Source: Chinchilla lanigera
Taxonomy: Eukaryota; Chordata; Mammalia; Rodentia; Chinchillidae
Length of the DNA: 64,000 nucleotides
Direction: 5' to 3'
Assembly (NCBI RefSeq): GCF_000276665.1
Contig: NW_004955402.1
Span: 1,348,266-1,412,265 of the forward strand
The number at the start of each line of letters is the position of its first letter. The first letter of the stretch is position 1. Of the stretch, positions 23,626-35,342 are shown one piece after another. The position numbers and the translations under genes were made by a program. Under the pieces are notes generated by a model. It saw only the letters and a program-made list of their open reading frames with translations, had not been told where the DNA came from and ran no database searches.

Positions 23626-25235
23626 TCCTGGTCTCCGCCTGGGGCCCACTGTGCAGGCCAGGCCTGCTGCTCCTCAGAGCCCGCAAACCTCCTTCTTGTG
23701 AACTTCTACGTTAATACAAGGAAGCAGGGGTGAGACTCTGTGGGCTCTGAATGTTAGGAGGAACTTGGGAAGCTCGTATGGGCTATGAGCAGCGGGGTTA
23801 GAAATAAAAGTCTTTGCATTGTTTCTAGGCATGGAGATTCTGGGAAGCAAACAGGAAAAGCAACCCAGACCCCGTACTCTTTATTCTGAAATACGCATTT
23901 CAGACCTCGGTGTCCTTCGTGGGTCCATGCTGCATGTGTGAGGTTTTGGGGCCGCCCCTTGCTGTGGACACACAATGGTCTGCACGTCCGCTCACCTGGC
24001 TGCAGGCTCCCCTGTTGCTTCCGGCTTGGGGTGACCATGAATCCGTGTGGTTGGTGTCTGGGCACCGGCTTCGTGTGGACCTGTGGGTAAACACTGAGCA
24101 CAGAGGCTTCTGGACGGCTTAGTAAGACTGGGTCAGCTTCATAAGAAGTGGCCCGGCTGTCCTCCAGGGGTGTCCCTTGTGCTTGTAGCCAGAGCGGGCT
24201 CCTTTGTGGAGCGGGCTCAGGGTTCGGCGCCAGTGCTCTGATGGGTGCAGGGTGTAGCGCTTCTGTCACACGACGCCAGCCCCGTTTCATGTGCCGTTGC
24301 CACCTGCATGGCCTGTCTGGCCAGGATTCTGCTCAGCTCTTTGCCAGTGTTTAATTGGATTATTTGTTTCTCTTTTTTGGGTTTTTAGGAACCTGATTCA
24401 AAAAGAGATTAGGAAAGGATATACCGGAGTGAGGGGGTTTAGAAATTCTACAGCAATTTGATAATGTCTAGGAAGATCTACAAGCTTGCATTTATATTTT
24501 GGATAGTTCTACTATTTTTTCACTTTATAGTCTAGTAATTTGGATTTATTATGCTTTACAAAGTTATCAGCCCACACTATGTTAGAAATTAAAAACAACC
24601 TTAAATTAGAAGCTAGTCTTTCACAGGATCACTTGGCAGATGTGAGGGATTTCAGAGAGGACAAGACAGGGCACGCGCTGCCCTAGATGTCTCTGGTTTG
24701 GTCTTGTGCACGTTGATGCCCGTGGCCAGGACAGCCCTGCAGACTGGTGCAGGGACCTGTCCTTTCTCCTGCGGTTGGGCCCTGGCCTCAGGCAGCGGAC
24801 AGGCACAGGGTGAGCTGGGGGAGCTGGGCAGGCTGCACTTGGAGTGCGGAGCCCCGTTCTGCTCACTGCTCCCTTCCCCGGGCAGCCGTGGCTGACCCAC
24901 GCTGATTCTGCGTCCGAAGGGTCCTCTCCCCCTACCCTGCAGCCTGCGGCAGTGGGTCAGCGAGCCCAGAGAGCTTGAGTTACTGTTCCCCACACTAGAG
25001 AAATGACAGGTGCCATCGGCTTCACAGTTTCGTCAGCCAGGGCGTGCAGTGCTTGCGTCTTCATAGCTGCACCCATCGGAGCCGGTCCTGGGGGCACCAG
25101 GGAGAAAAGAGTCGAGTGGAGAAGAAGGAATGCCTGTTTGCCAGAGAGACAAGGTCAAGCGCAGACGACGTCACTTAGAACAAAGAGGTGCGGAAATACA
25201 TAGCTGTCCATCTCTTTTTTCTTTCAGAATTACTT
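23626..25235. other. Single-copy sequence
   Basis: GC-rich at 23626-24350 and 24650-25200, with an AT-rich stretch between. A 178-codon minus-strand frame (23754-24290) shows no domain. No repeat recognised. Confidence 0.45.
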
Positions 25236-25335
25236 CCTTTTTTATTTTTTTTATTTTAAAGATTAAAAAACTAAGAAAACAACAGTGAAGACAAAATCAA
25301 AACAACACAAAAACAACAAAAATGATACTTGACCT
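25236..25335 (-). mobile_element. L1 3' UTR end fragment
   Basis: Same family as the L1 3' ends at 37488, 38138 and 41646: a T-rich left end, TATTTTAAAGATTAAAAAAC, then GAAGACAAAATCAAAACAAC. Only about 100 bp of the tail end is present. Confidence 0.65.
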
Positions 25336-26190
25336 CAATGCAATAGATACCTCATTCGCTTCTTGTGGCCTTCACATTGCTTTTGGCCGTGAAGTTGTAC
25401 CACCAGCTTTCTCACTGTGGTGAGATTTTACCTCCTCAAAAAAGACTTAGGACTCAGAGACTGAGCCAAATAATGCAAATCCCTGTGCTTGGAGACTGTT
25501 CCAGGGTGTGCATTGCTTTTGGTTCGATTATGACAACGTGAGTTTAACATTTTGAATGTCCTGGGTATTGGAATTGCTTGGTGTGGTAAATACTGCATTT
25601 CACTTTTTTGTGCTGTCGTTCATGGAGATACTTCTGTGGCGGGTTATGGCCGTGCTTCTCTGGCTTAGAACCTCACACTAGTGCTCTTAGAGCCAGTCTG
25701 GGATTTGTCTAGATGGGGGTGTTCGGACAGTGCTTTCATTCACTTTTATAATCCCCGGTTTGGAAGATAATGTGAATAGATTACGGAAATTTGCCCCCTT
25801 AAATGAGGAAATGTTTCTTACTACCGACATCATCTTCACCCAGGCGTGTTTCGTATTCATACCAGTCAGCAGTTTTGAGCTGAGGGCTTCCTTTCCTTCG
25901 CTGTGAGGGGCTGTGTGTCCCCAGTGGGAAGTCTGCACCCCGGTCCTCCCCACAGGTGGCCTGTAACGAGCCTGATGTGTAAACAGACTGAAACCTAACA
26001 AGTGGCCAGATTACATTCAATAGCAAGCGGCCAAACGTGCAGTCAAAGAAGACAGACGGAGCTGTGACCCCGCAGGCTGCCTCTGCTCCTACTTCTCTGT
26101 TCTGTCGTCACTTCCTGTCCTTTGGCTAGAAAGATAACTTGCCCCCCTGGGGTGGGGCAGTCTGAACCTCTAATAAAGACAATTAGAATC
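25336..26190. other. Single-copy sequence, nothing recognised
   Basis: Mixed composition with no supported feature. Confidence 0.4.
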
Positions 26191-26610
26191 TGCACAATTA
26201 CAACCAAAATGGAGACTCCAGCTTATGCCAGTAAGAAGGGCTGGTGTGAAAGAAGAGCAACAAATGCTGGTGAGGCTGTGGGGAGTACAGGAGTGCTTCT
26301 ACATCGACGGAGGGAAAGGAAACTAGGATAACCACTGTGGAAACCAGTGTGGAGATTCTGCAAACAGCGAAGGTGAGAAACTCCATTTGACGAGCTGTCT
26401 GTCTTCTGGATATGTTCCCGAAGGAGTCAGAGACCTCCGATCACAGCGACACCTGCATACTATGTCTGCAGCAGCGCGACTCAGTGCCCAGTTATGGAAA
26501 CAGCCTGTGTCCGGCAGAGGAACGGACGAGGAAGGCGGGGCGTACACAAGCAACGGAGCCCCACTCCAAAGAGAAGGCGAAATCTGTCTTTGCGCAAGTG
26601 CAGGACGGGA
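26191..26610 (+). mobile_element. L1 3' ORF2 fragment, unusually CpG-rich
   Basis: Follows the end of L1 ORF2: GCAACAAATGCTGGTGAGGC, CACTGTGGAAACCAGTGTGG, CTGTCTTCTGGATATGTTCC, GCGCGACTCAGTGCCCAGTT, ATGGAAACAGCC. The 3' part holds far more CpG than expected for an old L1: about 12 in 26401-26580 by my count. No frame survives. Confidence 0.6.
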
Positions 26611-29600
26611 ACTGGAAGCCATGACGGTGCTGGCTGAGGTCCTCACGGACTGGGGCTGTCCTCTGCTGGCCTGGCAGTGATGGGGTCGTTGGTCTGACAG
26701 AGGTCGCTGTCCCGACCAGGTGCTCGGAAGCAGGCTGCGGGCCTGGCGCTCAGGTGGATGCTATGGACAGCCGTGTGGTGCACAGGGAAGCTTTCCCTTC
26801 AAGTACTGGACAGTTGCAGGAGGCCACGGCGGGCCTCTGAGACATTCACTTATTTTAGAACCACTCCAGCCGTGAGCGAGGCTTTCAGTTTGTCAGCAGA
26901 TGCTTCTCATGCTTTTCCTTCAACTGTGACTCCAGGGAGGACTGAGGCTCGGGTTCCCCGGCAGAGCCCAGGGCAGTCCTGTCTGCAGTCTCCACAGCAC
27001 AGAGCTCGCTTGTGGGACGGCTCCCAAGAGACGAGGCTGCTCCTCCTCTGACGGCCGCGTGGCTTGGCTTTTCGTGGAGAGCGACAGGAAGAGGAGGGGA
27101 AGGAAGTGCGGAGAAGTTTGCTGGCTGCACCGCTCTGCCAGCCCTGGGCATGGCCTCTCCACGGCCAGTGTCTCGTGTTTATCCTGACCAACATGAGTGT
27201 TCCCCAGAAGCAGACATCGTGTGTCTCCTGCCTCTTAGCACCACAGACCTTGCCCAATGGAACACTGCCCCTGCCTTCCTTTACTGACGGGCTCTCTCCA
27301 GCTGCCAGAGCCCACTCTGCTGACCCTTGTAGCAGAGCAACCAAAAAGTCTTGGTGGGGGTAGCTTACCGCTCCAGTGGTCCTCAGCCGTTGGTGAGCAC
27401 TGGCTGTCCCCTTGGTGTTTGTCACCAGAACCAGTGCCCAGGGTTGGTAAGACACCGTGTCCTGGCTGCCCTCCCTGCCTCCCTTGTGTCCCTGCTCCAT
27501 GGCGACACTTCTGTCACCTCCCCAGTGAAGCGTGTGTGCATGAATCTGGGTCCCAAGGCCCAGTCCTGGGGGAACTCTCAGCAGGACATTCTGAGCCATG
27601 TCAGCTTTGGAGAACATGGATGGCTGGGCGCTCAGCTGCGCTTGACTCCACTGCAGGCCACCAGGGGCTTTGGCCTGCCGTGACCCCGCAGGGTACCAGC
27701 AACGAAATGCACGACAGCGGTCTTCCTGAATCTGGCCTGGCTACGGGCCTGTGTGCACCTCCTCCAGATATTCCTGCCATGTCTTTAATGAGGTGTCAAT
27801 GCATGAAACTGAGAGCTTTATTTCTCTTCATGAATTGTGCTTAGGAAGAGAAAGAACATCGCATGGTCAGCTGCCCAGGGTCTCAGTCATTTTTAACATT
27901 GCCATCTGAAAATCTGGCCACGTCTATGATTGTTTATGTTGCCCTTTTCAGGATCGCAGGACCAAACTGTGTTTTGGGTAAACACAGGTACTGACTTCTT
28001 TACTCCCGTGCTTCTCCCAGCTTCACAGAGCAGGGTTTGTTGGGCCCCACTGTGGGCTATGTTGGTAGGATACTCTGGTGATGCAGGAATCTGGGGAGGG
28101 TTTATGGGGGAGATATAACTCATGCTTTCCGCAGCTTATTAACAATTCAAATGGATCCTGTGGCAGGAAGTACATTTTCTCTGCCACCAACACCCCATGT
28201 TTTTATCTTGCAAAAAGTTTTTGCGAGTATTTTCTGTAAGTCGCCTTTGTATGTTACAGTCTCCTTGAAGAGCAAACTGTGTTGCATCAGTCATCATTCT
28301 CACATTGTGTAAGGCGTGTTTTAAGTAAAGTGGACCCTAATAGATGTTCTTATGCGCTTTCAGATAACATTTCTCACCCCGAAACCCGCCTGTGGGAAGC
28401 TTCTTGACACCTCATATCCACTCCCAGCTCCCCGATGTGAGTCACTAAGGGCTTGTTCTTCACACACGCAGAGCGTTGTGCAGAGAACAGAAACGTCACG
28501 CGAAGCCCAGCCCCGTCCGCTCTCGCAGACATCCCCTGGAACTTTGGGGTGCTTTCTGCTGGGATCAGTAACGGGGCAGATGATCTTCCCTATGTTAGGA
28601 CTCCATGGACGGTGACTGAGTTAGTAGGGGAAACAGGCTCATGGCTGCCGAGCCAGACCACCGAAAGGGAAGTTTTTCCTCCGCTAGTAAAAGCACATCC
28701 ACTCTGCTCTTGTTAGCGTAGTGTTCACACAAAGCACCTTTAGGAGGGCATTTAGATGAGTCACTAAAAGTCTACTGCCCTCCTCAGTGTGGAGTTTAAC
28801 TGTTCAAGTCTGTGAGTGTCACAGCTAACTGGACTATCTACTGTCAGCGTCCCTGGGAACACTGCTCAGTGCCTGCGCCTCTGTGCCGGGCTTCCCGTCC
28901 CGGTGTTTCCACAGGATATGCAAACAAGATGATCGGAGCCCCGGGGACTGCTGGGCAGTCTCCCACTGAGTGGCGGGACATGAAGGGTGAATTATTTCTA
29001 TTACACTTTTGTTTCCCTGTTGCTCTCACACATTAGAAGCTGTATTCATGCAGTCAATAACCAGGACATTATTGAGCCATGCCATTGCGATTTTTTCTAA
29101 TGTGGCCTAAGGGCTTTCTCTGCAGAGCGCCATAGCCAAGGCGGCCACTTCCTGGAGGAGGACTGGGGTTCAGCAAGACACAGAGGACAAAGCACAGCAG
29201 GACACGGGAAATGACAGAACCAGCGTCTTTTCTTCCACATAGATCCCAGGGTGAAGAGAGGCCCTGAGGCCCTCAGGGAGCCGGGATAGCAGGACTCAAG
29301 GGAGGGGAAAGGGGACGTGGGCTGCTACCTCGGGTGTCACCACACTGTCCCTCCAACCTCCCACGAGGTGTGGGTTGGCCCAGATGAAGGCGGATGTGCC
29401 TCCAGGACCAGTGTTACCCACTTGGGTTTGCCATGGTCAGCCGCTGGGCTGTGCTGGATTTGAGAGGTGCTTGGATAGATCTCAGGCCACTGTGTGGGAG
29501 GGAGAAGTTGAATCCAGCCAGATGATGGGGTGACTGGGTCTCAGAGGACTTGGGTCAGGCCTGACACGGATGCCAGGGAGGCAGAGGAGGCTCAGAACCG

Positions 29601-31723
29601 TGTGTCTGTCACATTGGTAAACATTAATCAGAACAGGTGTTCCCTTCTCAGATCACTGTGTGTTACACAGGAAGGAGAGGATGGGCACGTGGGGGTGGGA
29701 AGGAAGGTCAGTGGGAGCTGAGGACACACCGGGTCACCACCGGGGCTCTGTGAGGCAGGTTCTGTTCTGGGTGGACGGATGAGTCTGCTGAAGGTCAGCC
29801 CATCACCGTGGGGCACACAGTTCAGAAATGGCAGGCCCAGCTAACACGAAAGCCTTGATACCAAGGGGGAGACAGTGAGGTGGACACAGGTCACATGACC
29901 ACGAGGGTGGGGACACAGCAGGGCCAGGCGGTGGCTCCTTCATGCCTAGATTCACAGAGGCAGGCCAGGCCTAATGGGGACCCTGTGTTGGTTTTCCTAA
30001 AATCCACTAAAATGAGCCTAATCAGTGTTATTTCGAGTTAGTGCCCGTGGGGAAGATGCCTTGGGCAGTGAGATGGGCGACCGAGGCTGGGCCCTTCCTC
30101 CCTCGCACTGTGATGGTGGGGAGGCCACGGCTGTGCGGAGGGGGTTGGTTGGTGTGCAGCTGGTAAACGCACTTGTGCTTCTGAACAGCCGAGGGGATAC
30201 ATTATTCATGCCTCGAGAAGGACAGTGGGAGGCTTTTGTAGGCTCTTTGTGACCTGTGTTTGCTCCTAGAGTGGCGGGGTATAAATGCAAGCGGATGCTC
30301 AAGGCGATGGCGACCGTGAAACCGCAGCACAGGTGGGCTGCAGAGAGGAACCCCCGGCAGACGCTGGCTTTCAAACCTTGCTACCTTGGGGAGATGGGAA
30401 GGGCTCTGCTCACTCCAGAAAGCTCTGTCTGCAGGAAGCCTTGTGAGTTACCACGTTCAGAAAGGCCCACGCATTCTCCACGCAGTTTGGCTTATGTGCT
30501 TATTTAATGGCTACTATTTTGAGAAAATAATTCGCCTTTATTTTTAAGTAATGTAATTAAAATATAATAAAATTGACACCAACAGTGGAAGGATTCTGGT
30601 CCTGTTCAGACAATATTTTCTAGCCTGTCTCCTCCTGAGAGACGCTCAGGGCTTCTGGCCACTTAAGGGTAAGTCCATCTTTGAGGACGGGTGGACAGCA
30701 GCCTCAGGGCCTGCTAGCCACCAGGAGGACAGCTGGACATGCCCACCACCCTCACTGTCCACCCCTGCCCCCCAGCCGCAGCAGGGGAGGAGCTGCGTCA
30801 TGGGCTGGGGCACTCTCTGTCTCCCCGCGGAGTGCACCGCAGGGGGAGGCATGTTGTCACCTGCGGGGCGGGAAGCAAGCCCTGCCAGACCCCAGCCGCA
30901 TCCCCCGCTGGTGCTCCCACCAGCTTCCAGAGCTGCAAGGCTTAGTCCTTGTTGCTTAGTCGTCCTGGTCTGCTTGTTGTGCTGTGGCTGCTGGAGAGAC
31001 GCAGGTGTCCAGTAGGAAAGGGTCAGCTGGTCGAGGAGAGAAGACTCACTAAGGTGGGCAAAGCTGGCCACCCAGAGGCACAGGTCCAGTCCCGTCCTTG
31101 GAGCCTGTGTCCTCCTGTGAGGAAAAGCTTCACGGTCGGGGTCCTGACAGTGGGAGTTTGTCCTTGACTGTCCCCAGGGGTGCTGTCTCCAGCCACAGTG
31201 TCCGGATGAGAGAGACAGCAGAGCAGTAGGTGGTGGGACCACAGAGCTGGAGGGGCGGCCCCAGATCCAGAGAAGGCAGGTCATGGAGTCTCCCCTGGAG
31301 CCCCCAGAGAGAGCAGCTCAGGCAGCACTGCGGCTTGGGACTTGTAGGGACTGGAGACAGGAAGTTCTGCTGGCTGTAAGCACCTCAGCCTGTGGAGATC
31401 TGGTATCTGGTGCATGCGGACTGCATGTGCAAGACCCTGCATGGTCCCTCTGGGTGAGGGGTGTGAGCTGCCTTTGCAGGGGCCACGCTGCAGCCGGGAA
31501 AGGATCTGAGAGATGTGCTTCCCACCTCTGGGTGGGGCTGAGGGTACATATCTCCTCTCAGGTGCCCTCAGAGGTCAGACTCAAGTACAGAACTGTGTGG
31601 GCATCTGGCTCTCAAGACTAAGTGACAGCGCATGGCTTGTGTCCAAGTTGGTCCCAGAAGGACCCAGCGATCTGGCTAGAAGATAGCGCTGCTCCTTGAA
31701 CGGCACCTCCATGCTTTGAGAGA
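26611..31723. other. Long GC-rich single-copy block
   Basis: Five kilobases almost free of recognised transposons, which is notable here. Long frames on both strands, such as 26907-27617 (minus) and 27257-27844 (plus), overlap and carry no domain, so I do not call genes. AT-rich islands at 28981-29110 and 30470-30600 stand out as possible conserved non-coding sequence. Confidence 0.45.
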
Positions 31724-31737
31724 GGTGTGTGCGTTTT

Positions 31738-31824
31738 TTTTTCCTTTTTTTGGTACCAGGAATTGAACTCATGACCTTGTGCTTGCTAGGCAGGTGCTGT
31801 GCTGCTGAGCTATAGCCCTGGCCT
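31738..31824 (-). mobile_element. ID SINE with target-site duplication
   Basis: Complement of an ID element with a T-rich left tail, B box region and TATAGCTCAG head. The flanks GGTGTGTGCGTTTT (31724-31737) and GGTGTGTATGTTTT (31825-31838) differ by two transitions. The insertion is older than the perfect-flank copies. Confidence 0.85.
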
Positions 31825-33894
31825 GGTGTGTATGTTTTCTGTTTAAAATTTCTTCCCTGCTCTGGGCTGGGGTGTGGACCTTCATCCACAAACAGCACAC
31901 AAGTGGAGAAAGGCCAGGGGCAGGTCTGGGCCCCGTTGCCTTTTCTGATTTTCTGAAGCTTGGGTTACAGGAAGCCCTTTGGTGGCTGGAAAGCCCTACC
32001 AACAGGAAGGACAGCATGCTCTGGGTACTCTTTCACTCAAAAATGCCAACTTTTTTAAAAATACAGGCCATAAGTAATATGAGGTTCAGCTTTCAATTCC
32101 CCCTGGGGTTCAGCTGGGCTCAGTCCGTAAGGGGCAGCGTGGCACAGCCCTCCGCCACCGTTGCCTTCTTCTCCACGGTCCGGCCTTGCTGGGCTCTGCT
32201 TCCAGGGTCTCCCGTGGTCTCTGCCCATCTGTGTTTGGCAGAAAGGAGCCATGTGCCTCACTGGACCGTGGCTCCACGAGCCTCTCCCTGCCAGTGCTGC
32301 GGGTGCCCGGGGCCCCTGCCCACTTTCCAGTCCTCTGGCTTAGATGATCAAAGCCTAAAACACAGAGACGAACAGTACCATCTGTGTCTTCTTTTTAAAA
32401 TCTCCCTGGTAATCTCCAGAGCTACTAATTAATTACTCATGAAGAAAACAAAGCACAAGAAAGAGCTCTGCAAATCCCTGCCTTCCTGTTGATGAAGAGA
32501 AGCTTTGAATAAATAAATATTTCGTGGAACAAATGCCTGGGCAGTTACGCCAGGAAGGACAGGAGATCGCATAAATAATAACGGACTGCTTGCCAGGAGC
32601 CGACTGTGCTGGAGTCTCATTGTTTGTTGGATGACTTCCTTTCTGTGTCGGTGACCTTCGCCAGGGTTACCCACAAGCTGGTTAACAACCATTTCTATCT
32701 TTGATTCCTTCGGCACATGAAGTGGTCATATACATGCACCTTTGCTGTGTGCTAAGTGTGAGTCCATCGTTTGACGTGTGAGTAAAGTGAGAAAGCTGTT
32801 TGGAGAGAGAGGACAGTTTCTCCCACTGGGTGGAGGGCAGCACCCACACATCAGAGGCCCGATGGTGCTCAGCTGCGGTTCCCTGGGAGGCTGGGCTTCG
32901 GCTGAACCTGGAACATGCAAGGGCAGCACGGAAACCCTGCAGGCTGACGCAGGCCCTGCTGGGGGATCTGAGTGATGGTAGTCACTCTGGGCACTGGGAG
33001 TCCAGGACGAGAGGCTGAGTCCTTCAGTGTGGCTGAAAACTGTGTCTGGCATGGGAATGTTTCTCCACTCACAACTGCCAACCATGCGCGTTTTGCCCTG
33101 CATGGACGTATCTCTGTTAGTCTGATGACACTGGTGAGCTGTGACTGTAGTAAGCAGAGGAGCTAAAAACATTTCTCATCAAAGCAGTTTTACTTCTTCA
33201 CAAGCGTAGGTGTGTGCTGTCTGCTGGATCTAAGCCCTGTGAAATGTGGAAGCAACTCGGGCCTTGCCCTGCATCTGAAAAACAGAAGCCCAGCAGGATT
33301 TTGAGTTCCCCACATTTAGAATATTTCACACGAAAGCTTCAACACCCCGGCTGGCAATGCACCACTGATGTGTCCATGAGGCTTAACCTGGGGCCGGGAA
33401 GCCAGGAGACCATGCTGAGGCCACAGGGTCATGCTCCACGGGCCCCGGCCGGTGCCAACTCTTTGCAGATGGGCCCCATAGAATTCTTGGGGAAAATAGA
33501 TAAAGTGGAAGAGAAATATAGATAAAACGGGGCAAATGATCAGACAGATACACGGGGCATTGGGAACAGATTCAGGGCGCATAGGAGCTGTGGAACACAG
33601 TAGAGAAAGGAAATGCACAAAGGAGAAGGCTGTGTGCAAGGCGGAGGCATGCAGGTCTTTGCAGGTTTCGGGGTAGTGCTGGAGGGGCAGAGGCAACCTG
33701 GAGCCGGTGAGAGAGTGAACTGGAGGTGGGGTGTTGGGGCTGCCGTGTCTAGCACGCCAGGCGGCCCCAAAGGTCAGGTGCTAAAGGCTTCATTCCAGGG
33801 GATGATGGGAAGCCCAGGAGGGGAGGCCTGCTGGGAGGAAGTGGTCCTTGGTGCGGCCCCGCAGGGCACAGTGGCCCCAGCCTCCCCCTTCCCT

Positions 33895-34078
33895 CCCTCC
33901 CAGTCGTGCCTGTGCGGTGAGCTCTTTCCCGGCCCATGTGTTCGGCCATGACGGCTCCACTCAGAGGCTGCTGCCGTGGCTGCCCTTGACTGTGGACTGA
34001 ACCTCCCCCACTGTGAGCTGCAGTGAAGCTTTCCTCTTTATCAGCCAATTACTTCAGGAGTTTTTATGGTAACAGAAC
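33895..34078 (+). mobile_element. MaLR-type LTR, 3' part
   Basis: Shares the order of the LTR at 52889-53267: GACTGTGGACTGAACCTCCC, CTGTGAGCTGCAGTGAAGC, TTTCCTCTTTATCAG, and an end near TATGGTAACAGAACA. The 5' part is missing or unrecognisable. Confidence 0.5.
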
Positions 34079-35288
34079 ACGGGCCAGCACAGGGCCTCGT
34101 ATCCCACATTGAGGATTTGGCCTATGTCCCAGCCACACGGGAAAGGCCACCCTGCAGGGAGGAAACCCACACAATGCTTGCTCAAAGCCAGAGGAAGTTA
34201 AGGATGGGAAGAAAGGAGCCATGGGGAAGACAGACGAGGATGACTATAAATTTCTTCATAGAATATTTTTTCTTAAACAGCTTACAGTCTAGTAAATTGT
34301 GCCTGGAAGTGAGGTGGTGGTGATACATGGAAAACTATTCATGTCAGAAAATGGGGGAGGCTGGGTTAGCCCTTGGGGCAGCCTCTCTGCCACACAGGAG
34401 CTGTGAGCAGTGTCTCTCTTCCCTTGAAAACGGCACAGGCCTAACCTAATGCGGGTACAAGGAGATACTCCAGTCGGGGTAGACCAAAGAAATCCTACAA
34501 AACCAGGCAGTGAGGGTAACATCGTCTCCCTACCTCAGTGAAGCTGAACGTTTCAGCTACAGTTTATAAGAAATAAAATCTTACTCCTTTGTCTCTTGAT
34601 CAAAATAGAGTTGGATATTGAATTTTTTCAGGATTTAGTTTTCTTTTCTCCTATTAACATTTTGCTTTTAAAATATGAACTAAATTATAAAAATATTGGG
34701 GAATAGCATTGTACTCCATTTAATTTTGTTGATATAGTTATCTGAAAATGATCTCTTCACAGTCAGCGAGTAACTACTGAGCTACTATTTTGCAGCACGT
34801 GCCATGCTACATAATCAGAGCCAAAGAGAAATGAGTGTTTTTGCCGTAGGAACCCGAGTGAGTCCCACTCACTGACTGAGGATCTCTTGGCCTTGCTCCG
34901 TTCAGGTACAGAATCAGGAAGTTGGGCGAGTGTTCTGGGAAGCCCTTTCCCACTTAGCATCCAGCGTATGAGGAGTGGTGAGTCCTCTTGCCAGTCCTGC
35001 CTTAGAACCAGGCCTGCCATCCCTTGGGAAATACTGTATGGCCTGGGAAATAGCTCATCAGCCATCTCCTTTTCTTTGCTTTTAATTTTGCATATGGTTT
35101 AAGAAGTCTTTGCTTTCTACAGTGTGCACATTTTCTGTTCCTCTCTTTGCTTTCAGAGTTTCAATTTTGTGTGTGTGTGGTGAGCTAGAGTTTGTATGTT
35201 TGGGCTCATTTTTTAGACAGGTATACACCCTTGTTATTTACTTCTCCGCTGAATTTTCTTGGCACTGTGGTTTGGGGTGGGGTGGGGG

Positions 35289-35342
35289 CCGAGACCAGGT
35301 CTCAGTCTGTAGTCCGCACTGGCCTTGGACTCACTATGCAGA
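35289..35342 (-). mobile_element. B1 SINE fragment
   Basis: GAGACCAGGTCTCAGTCTGT, then GGCCTTGGACTCACTATGCA: complement of the B1 3' half. Confidence 0.5.

Noticed and set aside
26907..27617. 236-codon open frame on the minus strand
   Set aside because: Same reasons: overlapping frames on both strands, no recognisable family, no splice support.
30646..31284. 212-codon open frame on the minus strand
   Set aside because: Overlaps four plus-strand frames and lacks any domain; best explained by few stops in GC-rich DNA.
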